In this document: positions 34,317 to 46,777 of the stretch, in pieces | How the letters are laid out: every line of letters starts with the position of its first letter | Position numbering within the stretch: position 1 is the first letter of the stretch | Origin: Pseudarthrobacter phenanthrenivorans Sphe3 | GTDB taxonomy: Bacteria; Actinomycetota; Actinomycetes; Actinomycetales; Micrococcaceae | Reading direction: 5' to 3' | NCBI RefSeq assembly: GCF_000189535.1 | Contig: NC_015145.1 | Coordinates: forward strand, 3,596,001-3,660,000 | DNA: 64,000 nucleotides | Program-made: the position numbers and the translations under genes | The notes under the pieces: generated by a model | Databases searched by the model: none | What the model saw: only the letters and a program-made list of their open reading frames with translations | Told to the model about the DNA's origin: nothing

Positions 34317-34343
34317 GTGTAATTCCTTAGGTTCGTGTGTGAA

Positions 34344-34420
34344 AAGTGAGAGAGCGTCAGCCCAAAAGGCGCATCAAGTGAGAGAGCGTCTGGAGAAAAC
34401 GCGCATCAAGTGAGAGAGCG

Positions 34421-34421
<1 letters not shown>
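34344..34421 (-). repeat. Triplicated AAGTGAGAGAGCGT repeat, exact 32-bp period
   Basis: Three identical 14-bp copies at 34344-34357, 34376-34389 and 34408-34421 (plus-strand sense), the last reaching the gcvT stop codon. The spacers are partly alike, sharing GGCGCATC or CGCGCATC before the repeat. The whole lies in the gcvT-gcvH gap. Only three units and no cas genes, so not a CRISPR array. Confidence 0.8.
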
Positions 34422-35542
<1,121 letters not shown>

Positions 35543-35552
35543 CGGAAAGTCC

Positions 35553-38405
<2,853 letters not shown>

Positions 38406-38457
38406 GAGAGGAACTCCATAATTCAGGTGGCGTAGGGTGCCACTTTGATTCGGGTTC

Positions 38458-38660
38458 CTCCCCGCTCTGTATGGGACCTGAGAGTTTTGTAGTGCCCTGC
38501 TGTTCAGCGGGACGCCACTTGCACCGTCGGTGAGCCCGGTTGCCCGGACTGCTTTCCAGAGTTGCCTTGCCGCGGCGGTACGTGGGCCTGAGAGATTCCT
38601 GGGGAGGATTTGCTCCTACGGCGCCTGCAGAACGTACCGGCAGGACTCTCCCGCCGCAGA
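38458..38660 (-). ncRNA. Tandem glycine riboswitch upstream of gcvP
   Basis: On the minus strand the leader shows two glycine aptamers in series. Aptamer 1 (38580-38657) opens with CGGGAGAGUCCUGCCGG, contains the conserved GCGCCGUAGGAGCAAA and closes with AAUCUCUCAGGCCCACGUACCG. Aptamer 2 (38461-38579) contains GGGCUCACCGACGGUGCAAGUG and closes with AAAACUCUCAGGUCCCAUACAG. These are the invariant CUCUCAGG and GCGC/GCxCACCGxxGG elements of the class. It usually turns on gcv expression when glycine is abundant. About 55 nt separate it from the start codon. Confidence 0.92.
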
Positions 38661-38804
38661 TCATAAGCGTGTGCCACTGGTCGGTGACACGGCTCACACC
38701 TTACCGGATCGCGGGGCTGGATGCAAAATTGTGTCCCCACAGGCACGGCGGCGGCATCCTTCCCGTGCAAGACAGGCCCAGCCCACCGGGTTTAGGCTGG
38801 GCGG

Positions 38805-39164
38805 ATGTTGACCATCGGCAGCACAGTCCTCGGCGTCAACGACGTCGCCCGCGCAACCGCTTTTTGGCACGCCGCCCTCGGTTACGTCCCGCAGGAGCCC
38901 GGCGACGAAACCTGGGTGATCCTTGTGCCGGCTTCCGGCCCTGGAGCGCAGTTGGCCCTCATGCTGAGCGAGACGCCGATCCAGGAGCACCCCCGGGTCC
39001 ACCTGGACCTGTACGCGGACGATCAGGACGCCGAGGTGGAACGGCTGGTTTCGCTCGGCGCCCAGCGCGTCGACTGGGAGCTGTACCCGGAAGACCCTGA
39101 CTTTGTGGTCCTCGCCGACCCCGACGGCAACCGGTTTTGCGTCATCGACAAGAGTCCGCGGTAG
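38805..39164 (+). CDS. VOC-family (glyoxalase-like) protein
   Basis: 119 residues, one glyoxalase-like unit: LGVNDVARATAFWHAALGYVPQEP, VHLDLYADDQDAEVERLVSLGAQRVDW and FVVLADPDGNRFCVID. This is the 'glyoxalase-like domain' type with a His and Glu/Asp metal site not fully kept. Substrate unknown. Its end overlaps the convergent subtilisin gene by 23 bp. Confidence 0.83.
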   Translation: MLTIGSTVLGVNDVARATAFWHAALGYVPQEPGDETWVILVPASGPGAQLALMLSETPIQEHPRVHLDLYADDQDAEVERLVSLGAQRVDWELYPEDPDFVVLADPDGNRFCVIDKSPR

Positions 39165-40962
39165 CACCGCGGGGTTGCATCGCCAGCCGCCGCGACGGAC
39201 TCAATCTCCTGACTGCATGTGCAAAAGCCAAGCCACAGAGCAGTAATCCGGCCGCGGTTGTCCAAGCAGCGTTGTTCGCCTCAGTGCCGGCCTTGCCCTC
39301 CGATGCGGCTTCTGCTGTAACGCCGACAGGGGCTGTCGCGGAAGCACTCAAGGGTGATGGAGCAGAGGCCGCCAGCGCTGCTGGCAGCGGTGTTTCTGAA
39401 GGTGCAGTTTCGGCGTCCACAGTGACATCGGCCGCGACAGCCACCGGTGGAATCGCTTCCGGCTCAACCACAGGCACTTCCCCGTCCGCTGTGCGGGCGT
39501 CCGGTGAGTATTGGGCAGAACTGGATTCGGGCTGAAGCGAGCGGGCATCAGCCCGCACGGGAACCGACGCATCATCCGCACCGGGAGTGACAGCGGAAGC
39601 AGAAACAGGAGCTTCAACGGCGGTTACGGCGGTGGCAGGTGATTCATTGGCAGCTACCGTGGCTTCAACGGTTGACGGAACAGAAGTTGCCGTTCCCTGC
39701 AACCCACAATGCGTGCCCACTCCGGCCCATGCATCACCAAGTTGCAGGTTCGAGCAGGAGGGAAGAGGAGGAGTGGGAGGGGGTACAAACAGCAACCTGT
39801 TAGGAGTCGCACCCTTATTGGCGCTGACCGCACCGATCGTGGCGTTATTGATCATGGTCTGATGAAGTTCTGCCGGAGACAGCGAACGATTACGGGAAAG
39901 CAGGATTGCAGCTGCACCGGAAACGTGCGGAGCAGCCATTGAGGTGCCATCCAAGGTGTTGTCACCGGTAGGAGAGCTATTCCACGCTGACCTGACGGAC
40001 ACCCCGGGTGCCTGGATATCAACGCAGGAACCGTAGTTGGACCATGACGCTTGGGCATCATTGACGTTTGTTGCTGCGACGGTAATGGCAGATGGAACTT
40101 TGGCGGGGGAGGTAAGGCAGGCATCCTGGCCGGAGTTTCCTGCTGCCGCTATTACTGTTATCCCGTCGTTTATGGCGCTTTGAACCGCCGTGTCAAAGGA
40201 GGCATTGGTAAAACCGCCGACGCTTAGGTTCATGACGGCCGGTTGACCGGCGACATGGTGCGATATTGCCCAGTCAATACCCGCCATGACGGTGGACGAC
40301 CAGCCGCTCCCGTCGCACTCAAGGGTTCGGACAGGAATGATGTTCGCTTTCTTGGCAACGCCGTATGTTGTTCCGGCGGCCGTTCCGGCGACGTGGGTTC
40401 CGTGACCGTTGCAGTCATTAACTCCATGGCCGTCATTGATTGCGTTCCAGCTCGCAGGGACCCGGCCGGAAAACTCTGAATGGGACATGAGCAGTCCGGT
40501 ATCAACGACGTAGACATTCACGCCGGCCCCTTCAGAATCGAAGCTGTACTGCCCGTCCCGTCCGGATCGTTGATCCACCCGGTCTAGCCCCCAGATGGAA
40601 GTGGAACCGGCTATCGAACCACGGCTGTCGAGTTCCACGGACGCTACATCTGCCGATTCTTTCAGCGACTCCATTTCCTTAGGTGTCGCTACAACTACTG
40701 AAGCCTTCATTGCATGGGAAAGCGTCGCTTTTACTTCTATCCCGTTTTGTTCCAGGGACTTGGACTCCACTTCCGCGTTCACGTTGTTGCCGTACTTAAC
40801 GATGTATCGGCTCTCTCCTTGAGGCAGAGGAGGCGAGTACGAGGGAGACGCGGGGGAAAGACTAAGGTCAGCATGAGCCACAGCGGGGGTCAGGAAGAGA
40901 GCCATTGATCCAGCACAAACGGCGCTAATAGCAAAAAGGGCATGGCGCAAAAGCTTCTTCAT
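39142..40962 (-). CDS. Secreted S8 subtilisin-like serine protease with membrane tail
   Basis: 606 residues; GGAAAG 7 nt before the ATG. Signal peptide ~1-31 ending AHA, inhibitor I9-type prodomain (RYIVKYGNNVNAEVESKSLE, then ADVASVELD), and a proteinase K-like catalytic domain with NVYVVDTG (Asp), NGHGTHVAGT (His) and DGTSMAAPHVSG (Ser). After ~405 comes a long Ala/Pro/Thr/Val-rich stalk, then a C-terminal helix (AAWTTAAGLLLCGLAFAHAV) and an Arg-rich end, a cell-surface anchor layout without an LPXTG motif. Base composition and codons are more A/T-rich than the neighbours, hinting at transfer. Confidence 0.88.
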   Translation of the reverse strand: MKKLLRHALFAISAVCAGSMALFLTPAVAHADLSLSPASPSYSPPLPQGESRYIVKYGNNVNAEVESKSLEQNGIEVKATLSHAMKASVVVATPKEMESLKESADVASVELDSRGSIAGSTSIWGLDRVDQRSGRDGQYSFDSEGAGVNVYVVDTGLLMSHSEFSGRVPASWNAINDGHGVNDCNGHGTHVAGTAAGTTYGVAKKANIIPVRTLECDGSGWSSTVMAGIDWAISHHVAGQPAVMNLSVGGFTNASFDTAVQSAINDGITVIAAAGNSGQDACLTSPAKVPSAITVAATNVNDAQASWSNYGSCVDIQAPGVSVRSAWNSSPTGDNTLDGTSMAAPHVSGAAAILLSRNRSLSPAELHQTMINNATIGAVSANKGATPNRLLFVPPPTPPLPSCSNLQLGDAWAGVGTHCGLQGTATSVPSTVEATVAANESPATAVTAVEAPVSASAVTPGADDASVPVRADARSLQPESSSAQYSPDARTADGEVPVVEPEAIPPVAVAADVTVDAETAPSETPLPAALAASAPSPLSASATAPVGVTAEAASEGKAGTEANNAAWTTAAGLLLCGLAFAHAVRRLSPSRRLAMQPRGATADSCR

Positions 40963-40982
40963 GCATTCGCTTTCCGTTCAGA

Positions 40983-41025
40983 GCTCTTCGCGTGACGGCC
41001 AACATAAGGATCAGGAGCGAAGAGC
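40983..41025. repeat. 9-bp inverted repeat upstream of the subtilisin gene
   Basis: GCTCTTCGC (40983-40991) and GCGAAGAGC (41017-41025), 25-bp spacer, 20-60 bp upstream of the protease ATG. Candidate operator or 5' hairpin. The remaining ~275 bp to the terminator at 41301 hold no convincing gene and are A/T-richer than the rest of the window. Confidence 0.4.
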
Positions 41026-41300
41026 GGAGCTGGTTGACAATTTCCCTGCCGCGTTACCGGCCGGGCGTAGCAGATGATCCGGACCTTCTGGAGCCTTGCC
41101 AGGGTAAGCTTCGCATGGAGCCGGACAGTCTGCTTTTTAAGACAACTGTAAGCGCGGATTTCGCAACGAAAACGGCCTTTGGTTCAGGATGTAGATTCCT
41201 ACGGAAATCCTGCGCTTTTCATGCGATAAGCCTTGCCTGGTGCTGATCAGCCAGCCAATCCGGAGCCGCAGCGACCGGACGGTTAGTGGACCGCAAAACA

Positions 41301-41339
41301 AAGCGAACGACGGCGGGAGGCTCCCGCCGTCGTCCGCTT
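41301..41339. terminator. Shared-core hairpin
   Basis: Arms AAGCGAACGACGGCGGGAG (41301-41319) and CTCCCGCCGTCGTCCGCTT (41321-41339), one mismatch, 1-base loop. It sits between the subtilisin promoter region and the DUF427 gene, so it ends no visible gene on either strand and may be left from a lost one. Confidence 0.6.
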
Positions 41340-41426
41340 CCGTTTAGGGAACAAGCCCTGCGTTGGCGCCGTTGACATACCTACGAGCATGCCGCCGCCA
41401 GCCGGCGCCCAACAGAACGGAACCAC

Positions 41427-41711
41427 ATGGTCAGGGCTATCTGGAACGGAAAAGTCATCGCCGAATCCACGGACACCGTGGTGGTGGAGGGCAACCACTA
41501 CTTCCCGCGCGACGCCGTCAACGCCGGCTACCTCAGGGACAGCGACATGTATTCAGTCTGCCCGTGGAAGGGCAGGGCCAGCTACCACACGCTGGAAGTG
41601 GACGGAAAGCTCAACGTGGATGCCGCCTGGTTCTACCCCGAGCCCAAGCCGCGCGCCCGGCAGATCGAGGACCGCATCGCCTTTTGGCGCGGCGTGACAA
41701 TCGAGAGCTAG
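41427..41711 (+). CDS. DUF427 domain protein
   Basis: 94 residues, all within one DUF427 domain: VRAIWNGKVIAESTDTVVVEGNHYFPRDAVN, then CPWKGRASYHTLEVDGKLNVDAAWFYPEP. This is the standard short actinobacterial form. Fold known as a small beta-tent; biochemical role unknown. Followed by a strong hairpin. Confidence 0.9.
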   Translation: MVRAIWNGKVIAESTDTVVVEGNHYFPRDAVNAGYLRDSDMYSVCPWKGRASYHTLEVDGKLNVDAAWFYPEPKPRARQIEDRIAFWRGVTIES

Positions 41712-41738
41712 CAGGCTCGCCTAAAGCGGGACCTCCTC

Positions 41739-41785
41739 AACGCAAGCGGACGACGGCGGGACCCCCGCCGTCGTCCGCTTGCGTT
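41739..41785. terminator. Bidirectional hairpin terminator
   Basis: Long stem AACGCAAGCGGACGACGGCGGG with its complement (41739-41760 and 41764-41785), 3-base loop, between the convergent DUF427 and arabinofuranosidase genes. Confidence 0.78.
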
Positions 41786-41817
41786 TGGTGCCGCTCCCCG
41801 CGGCGGCGGTGGAAGCT

Positions 41818-43356
41818 TCAGTTCTTGGTTACGTCCAGCTCAATGACGGCCCAGGACAGCGCCGGAAGCGTTGCCCGGAGCTCGGAGCCGCTCGCCTTCG
41901 CTCCTTCCAGCGGCTTGAGCCCCACCTGGCCCGGACGGTCTTGGGTATTGGCGGTGAAGCGGTCCCCGCCTTCGGGAATTTCCAGGACCTCCGCCCGGAC
42001 CACCTGGCGGGCATCAAAACCGCGCAGTGAGACGTCGATGTCCGCCGCTTCCTCAAGGCCGCGGTTGGCCAGGAAGAGCGCCACGCGGCCCGTTTCCTCG
42101 TTCCATGTTGCACTGACATCCACAAGGTCGGTGCCGCCGTAGCGGGCGTTGTCGTACTTGTCCGAGTCAACGGACAGGCGCAGGATCTGGCCCTTGGCCA
42201 GCTCAGCCATGCGGGCAAACGGGTGGAAGATCGTTTGGCGCCAGGCCGGCCCGTTTTCCTCGCTGAAGATCGGGGCGATGACGTTTACCAGCTGCGCCTG
42301 GTTGGCGATCTTCACGCGGTCCCCGTGCCGGAGCAACGAGTTCAGCAGGGTCCCCACCACCACGGCATCGGTGACGTTGTACTTGTCCTCGATGAGCCGT
42401 GGGTGCTCGCGCCAGCCTGCCTTGACGACGTTGCGCAACTGGTCCTCAGTGTCCCGGCCGCGCTGATACCAGACGTTCCACTCGTCGAAGGACAGGTTGA
42501 TGTGCTTCTTATGCTTTCCCTTCGCCCGGACAGCGTCGGCAGTGGAGATGACTGACTCTATGAAGTAGTCGGTGTCCACGGCGCTGGCCAGGAAGCTGCC
42601 GGCATCGCCGTCGTGCTCCTGGTAGTAGGCGTGTAGGGAGACGTAGTCCACCTCGTCGTAGGCGTGCGTCAGGACAGTCTGCTCCCACGCGCCGAAGGTG
42701 GGCATGCCCGAGTTGGAGCTTCCGCAGGCCACCAGCTCGATGTCCGGATCCACGAAGCGCATGGCCTTGGCGGCTTCCTGCGCCAGGCGTCCGTATTCCT
42801 CGGCGGTCTTGTGACCAATCTGCCACGGCCCGTCCATCTCGTTGCCCAGGCACCAGAGCTTGATGTTGAACGGGTCCTTGTGGCCGTTCTTGGCGCGGAG
42901 GTCGGACCAGTAGCTGCCGCCGGGATGGTTGGCGTATTCCACGATCTCCCGGGCGGCGTCCACTCCCCTGGTGCCCAGGTTTATGGCTTCCATGATTTCC
43001 GTTCCAGCCTGGCGGGACCAGTCAACAAACTCGTGCAGGCCGAACGCGTTGGTCTCCACGGTGTGCCAGGCGCCGTCCAGCCGGCGGGGCCGGTCCTCCC
43101 GCGGGCCGATGCCGTCCTCCCAGTTGTAGCCGGAGACGAAGTTGCCTCCGGGATAGCGGATGACGGTGGCGCCGAGTTCCCTGACGAGCTTGAGGACGTC
43201 CTGGCGGAAGCCGTTTTCATCCGCTTCAGGGTGGCCCGGCTCGTAAATGCCGGTGTAGACGCAGCGGCCCATGTGCTCCACGAAGGAGCCAAAGAGGCGG
43301 CGGGGTACTTCGCCGATGGTGAAGTCGCGGTCGAGGGTGATCCGTGCGCGGGACAT
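41818..43356 (-). CDS. abfA: Alpha-L-arabinofuranosidase, GH51
   Basis: 512 residues, full length, no signal peptide, so it works in the cytoplasm on imported arabino-oligosaccharides. The TIM barrel carries the acid/base Glu in WCLGNEMDGPW and the nucleophile Glu in LSFDEWNVWY. N-terminal RRLFGSFVEHMGRCVYTGIYEPGHPEADENGFR is the classic GH51 start. Last gene of the ABC-transport operon, after the two permeases; GGAG precedes the start. Confidence 0.94.
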   Translation of the reverse strand: MSRARITLDRDFTIGEVPRRLFGSFVEHMGRCVYTGIYEPGHPEADENGFRQDVLKLVRELGATVIRYPGGNFVSGYNWEDGIGPREDRPRRLDGAWHTVETNAFGLHEFVDWSRQAGTEIMEAINLGTRGVDAAREIVEYANHPGGSYWSDLRAKNGHKDPFNIKLWCLGNEMDGPWQIGHKTAEEYGRLAQEAAKAMRFVDPDIELVACGSSNSGMPTFGAWEQTVLTHAYDEVDYVSLHAYYQEHDGDAGSFLASAVDTDYFIESVISTADAVRAKGKHKKHINLSFDEWNVWYQRGRDTEDQLRNVVKAGWREHPRLIEDKYNVTDAVVVGTLLNSLLRHGDRVKIANQAQLVNVIAPIFSEENGPAWRQTIFHPFARMAELAKGQILRLSVDSDKYDNARYGGTDLVDVSATWNEETGRVALFLANRGLEEAADIDVSLRGFDARQVVRAEVLEIPEGGDRFTANTQDRPGQVGLKPLEGAKASGSELRATLPALSWAVIELDVTKN

Positions 43357-43426
43357 ATTCAGCAGCTCCTTGGTATTGGTTCAGGTCTGTTTCGTAGCGT
43401 TGGTTTGGTAAGCGGAAGGTGTCGAG

Positions 43427-44323
43427 TCAAGTGCCGGCGAGACCCGTCGTCGCAACACCCTTGATGATCTGGCGCTGGAAGAAGAGGAAGACGAGTATGA
43501 GCGGGAGCGCCGCGAGCAAGGCGGACGCCATGTTCTGCGCGTACTGGATGCCGTAGGCGCTCTTGATAGTCTGCAGGCCCACCGGCAGGGTGAGGAGCGC
43601 GCCGTCATTGGTGGCGATGAAGGGCCACAGGAAGTTGTTCCAGGCGCCGATGAACACAAAGATGGCGACGGCGGCCAGGATGGGCCGGGACAGCGGCAGG
43701 ATGATCTGGGTGAAGATCCGCATGCGGCTGGCGCCGTCCATCACCGCGGCTTCTTCAAGTTCGCGTGGAATCTGGTCAAAGAACTTCTTGAGCACGAACA
43801 CCATGGCCGGGTGGATGACCTGCGGCAGGATGATCGCCCAGGAGGTGTCGATCATGTGCAGGGCGAGCATCTGGTAGAAGAGCGGGATGATCAGGACCGG
43901 CGGAGGAATGATGATGGAGGCGATGATCACCGTCATCAGCACCTTCTTGCCTTTGAAGTCGATCCGGGACAGGGCGTAGGCCACCAGCGCCGAGATCACC
44001 AGGGTGATGACTGTGATGGCCGCCGAGGTGTAGAGCGAGTTCCACGTCCAGAGCGGGATGTTGCCGTCCTGGAACACCTTCACGAAGGCTTCAGGAGTAA
44101 AGCCCGACGGCGGAAGCCAGCTGATCTTCGGAGCTGCGGCGTCCGTCTCGGTCTTGAAGGCGGTGGCGGTTGCCCAGGCGAACGGGATCAGCCAGAGGAA
44201 GGCGATAAGAGCGGCGACCACGACGGCGGCGATCTTGCCTGCGGTCATCTTTTTGCGGGGCTGGCGGAGGTCCTGGCTGGTACTGGTGCCTGACTCGGGG
44301 CGGTCGAGGGTCTGAATTGCCAT
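43427..44323 (-). CDS. Carbohydrate ABC transporter permease, MalG/AraQ type
   Basis: 298 residues, six membrane helices after a ~30-residue cytoplasmic lead. The ATPase-coupling EAA loop is ELEEAAVMDGASRMRIFTQIILPLSRPILAA. Pairs with the upstream MalF-type permease, from which it is separated by only 2 bp. Confidence 0.93.
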   Translation of the reverse strand: MAIQTLDRPESGTSTSQDLRQPRKKMTAGKIAAVVVAALIAFLWLIPFAWATATAFKTETDAAAPKISWLPPSGFTPEAFVKVFQDGNIPLWTWNSLYTSAAITVITLVISALVAYALSRIDFKGKKVLMTVIIASIIIPPPVLIIPLFYQMLALHMIDTSWAIILPQVIHPAMVFVLKKFFDQIPRELEEAAVMDGASRMRIFTQIILPLSRPILAAVAIFVFIGAWNNFLWPFIATNDGALLTLPVGLQTIKSAYGIQYAQNMASALLAALPLILVFLFFQRQIIKGVATTGLAGT

Positions 44324-44325
44324 GG

Positions 44326-45228
44326 TTATGCACTCCTGCGGCGGGTGATGACGAACTGCATGACCGAGACGAGCACGATCAGTCCGAAGAAGATGTAGGA
44401 GATGGCTGCCGAATAGCCCAGCCGGTAGCCGGTGAACCCGGTTTCAAAGATGTACTGCACCACGGGGCGGGTTGAGCCTCCGGGGCCGCCGGCGGTCATC
44501 TGGTACACCTGGTCGAAGATCTTGAGCGAGGCCAGGATCTGGAGGAGCACGATCATCACGGTGGTGGGCGCAAGCTGCGGCAGGGTGATGGAGAAGAACT
44601 GACGCCAGGCTCCGGCACCATCGAGGGATGCTGCCTCGTAGTGCTGGTGGGGAATGTTCTGCATCGCGGCCAGGTACAGCAGGAAGTTGAACCCCACCGT
44701 CCACCAGAGCGTGGCAATGACGATGGCCCACATGGCCACGTTGGGGTCATTGAGCCACGCCACCTTGGGGATGCCGATCTTGGACAGGGAATCGTTGATC
44801 AGGCCCAACTGCGGGTTGTACATCCACGTGAAGAACAGCGAGACCACGGTGGACGCGAGCAGGTACGGGGCAAAGTAGGAGAGCCGCCACAGCCATTGGG
44901 CCGGCAATCCCACGTTGAGAAGCGCGGCCATCACCAGGGCCACCAGCACCAGCGGGACCGTGCTGATCACGGTGAAGTAGAGGGTGTTGCCGAGTGAGCG
45001 CCACATGCCTGCGTCGGCCAGTGCTTCGGCGTAGTTCGCGAAACCGATCAGGCTGTCATTGGCGCCGGTAAGGGACTTGCCGGTGAAGCTCATGTAGACG
45101 CCGTAAAGAAGGGGCCACACAAGGAAAACGAGGAAGAAAACCAGGAAGGGGGCGGCGAAGCCCCAACCGCTGAGGTTGCTCCTGGTGAGGCTCCCGGGGC
45201 TGCGCCGGGCTGCTAGTGAAGAACTCAT
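44326..45228 (-). CDS. Carbohydrate ABC transporter permease, MalF/AraP type
   Basis: 300 residues with six helices. The EAA loop reads HYEAASLDGAGAWRQFFSITLPQLAPTTVM. N-terminal LSGWGFAAPFLVFFLVFLVWPLLYGVYMSFTGKSL is typical. Middle gene of the operon between the binding protein and the second permease. Confidence 0.93.
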   Translation of the reverse strand: MSSSLAARRSPGSLTRSNLSGWGFAAPFLVFFLVFLVWPLLYGVYMSFTGKSLTGANDSLIGFANYAEALADAGMWRSLGNTLYFTVISTVPLVLVALVMAALLNVGLPAQWLWRLSYFAPYLLASTVVSLFFTWMYNPQLGLINDSLSKIGIPKVAWLNDPNVAMWAIVIATLWWTVGFNFLLYLAAMQNIPHQHYEAASLDGAGAWRQFFSITLPQLAPTTVMIVLLQILASLKIFDQVYQMTAGGPGGSTRPVVQYIFETGFTGYRLGYSAAISYIFFGLIVLVSVMQFVITRRRSA

Positions 45229-45255
45229 GAAGGACTCCTTTGTCGCTCGGTGCGG

Positions 45256-46593
45256 TTAAACGGGGTTGGGCCGGGAAAGCAGGTGGTTGGTGCGCTCTTC
45301 GAAGGCTTCCCATCCTGCGGCTGCCTTGTCGCGCCCAAGGAGGACGTTCTGTACGTTCTCCGCAAAATAGGTCTGCCAGTCGGAGCCCGATCCGCTGAAC
45401 CAGGATTCGGGATCGTAGGCAATGACATCGGCCGCATTGGCATAGTGCACCTGCGGCGTCAGGTCCTTGTAGGCCTGGGACTGGACCACGGGCTGGTACG
45501 CGGGAATGTGGCCGGCTTCAGCCCAGGACAGTGACCCCTTGAGGACGTCACTGACGAACTTGTAAACGTCCCGACGCTTCGCTTCATCCACATTCAGTTG
45601 CCGGGGAAGGACAAAGGAGTGCGAGTCTGCGTAGGCGGCCGGTGTGCCATAAAGGGTGGGAATGGTTGCGGCGTCCACCGGAATGCCCGCTTTCTTCATC
45701 GTGGGCAGTTCCCAGACACCGCTGAACAGCATGCCCGAGCCGCCGCGGGCGAATTCCGCGATGCCGGTGCTGATATCGCCGCTCTTGGCCGCGATGGTGT
45801 CATCAAATAGGGAAGCCATGAATTCCAGTGACTCGATGGCCGCGTCCCGGTCAACCTTCATGGGCTGGCCCGGCGTCAGCGTGATGTCCGCGCCGTGCTG
45901 CTTGTAGAGGGTGTAGAAAAGCCGCCACATCTGGGAACCGCTGCCAAGGTAGCCAAAGGACAGCCCGTGGGCTTGGGTGACCTTCTGCATTTCCTTGGCC
46001 ATGGCCACGAATTCCTGCGGCGAAGCCACTTCCTGCAGTTGCCCGTTGCCGGCCAGGACACCGGCCTTGCCCGCGATCTCCGTGTTGTAGAACATGACGA
46101 ACGGGTGTGAATCGAGGGCGATGGAAAACACCTCGCCGTTCTGCTGGCTCTTCTCCCAGATCCGGGGGGCGAAGTTTGCGCCCGTCACGCCGTGCTCTGC
46201 CAGCAGCGAGAGGTCCCACGGGTCGATCAGGCCGCCTGGAGCGTAGCCGGGTACCCGGCTGGCGTGCATGATCGCCAGCTCCGGCGGACGTCCACCTGCC
46301 GAGGCCATCGCCAGTTTGGTGTAGTACGGCGGGCCCCAGGCCAGCACAGTGGGATGCACCTTAAAGTCCGGATTGGCTTGGTTGGCGCCGTTGATCATCG
46401 CCTGCATCTTGATGCCGTCCCCACCGGACAGCAAGTGCCAGAACCCGATGTCCCGGACGCCTGCAGCCTGGGCATCTCCGCCGCAGCCCGTGAGTGCGCC
46501 TGCCGCAAGAACGCCGCCCAAGGCGGCCGTTCCTGTCAGTAGCTGCCTCCGGGACAACTGCTTCCCGGGAAAAAGTTCAAACTGCTTCACCAA
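45256..46593 (-). CDS. Extracellular sugar-binding protein, Tat/lipoprotein
   Basis: 445-residue family-1 solute-binding protein. The signal contains a twin-arginine (SRRQLLTGTAALGGVLAAGA) and lipobox LTGC, so it is a Tat-exported lipoprotein. Mature-protein marks: IGFWHLLSGGDGIKMQAMI and the NQANPDFKVH segment common to sugar binders. Ligand inferred as arabinose-containing oligosaccharides from the GH51 gene in the operon. First gene of the operon, behind the LacI-type operators. Confidence 0.92.
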   Translation of the reverse strand: MVKQFELFPGKQLSRRQLLTGTAALGGVLAAGALTGCGGDAQAAGVRDIGFWHLLSGGDGIKMQAMINGANQANPDFKVHPTVLAWGPPYYTKLAMASAGGRPPELAIMHASRVPGYAPGGLIDPWDLSLLAEHGVTGANFAPRIWEKSQQNGEVFSIALDSHPFVMFYNTEIAGKAGVLAGNGQLQEVASPQEFVAMAKEMQKVTQAHGLSFGYLGSGSQMWRLFYTLYKQHGADITLTPGQPMKVDRDAAIESLEFMASLFDDTIAAKSGDISTGIAEFARGGSGMLFSGVWELPTMKKAGIPVDAATIPTLYGTPAAYADSHSFVLPRQLNVDEAKRRDVYKFVSDVLKGSLSWAEAGHIPAYQPVVQSQAYKDLTPQVHYANAADVIAYDPESWFSGSGSDWQTYFAENVQNVLLGRDKAAAGWEAFEERTNHLLSRPNPV

Positions 46594-46704
46594 TCACTCC
46601 TTTGGATGGGTCCGCTGAAAGGTCAGTTTTGATTGCTCGAAAATAACTCCGGTTCCGGTGCGCTCCGCTTCCGCCTAGTTCCTTATCGCGGTGACGCAGG
46701 TCTC

Positions 46705-46734
46705 ACATTACATCGATGTAATAGAATGCTGCAA
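46705..46734 (-). promoter_or_regulatory. Promoter of the arabinoside operon
   Basis: On the minus strand TTGCAG (46729-46734), 18-bp spacer, TAATGT (46705-46710), ~110 bp upstream of the binding-protein start. The perfect palindrome at 46707-46722 covers the -10 and spacer. Confidence 0.45.
46707..46722. promoter_or_regulatory. LacI-type operator 1: ATTACATCGATGTAAT
   Basis: Perfect 16-bp palindrome with a central CG, the hallmark of LacI-family sites. It overlaps the predicted -10 of the sugar operon, so binding would repress. Confidence 0.65.
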
Positions 46735-46742
46735 GGAAAATA

Positions 46743-46756
46743 TGTTAGCGCCAACA
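46743..46756. promoter_or_regulatory. LacI-type operator 2: TGTTAGCGCCAACA
   Basis: Imperfect palindrome around a central GCGC (arms TGTT and AACA perfect, one mismatched pair). It closely resembles the TGTTAGCGCTAACA sites bound by actinobacterial LacI-family regulators of arabinoside genes. It lies just upstream of the predicted -35 and 22 bp past the lacI stop. Confidence 0.65.
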
Positions 46757-46777
46757 AGTTGATGTGTTGCTCTCGTT

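Noticed and set aside
40992..41246. Plus-strand frame of 84 codons in the gap upstream of the subtilisin gene
   Set aside because: No ribosome-binding site, no recognisable fold, divergent promoter region of the protease is the simpler reading.
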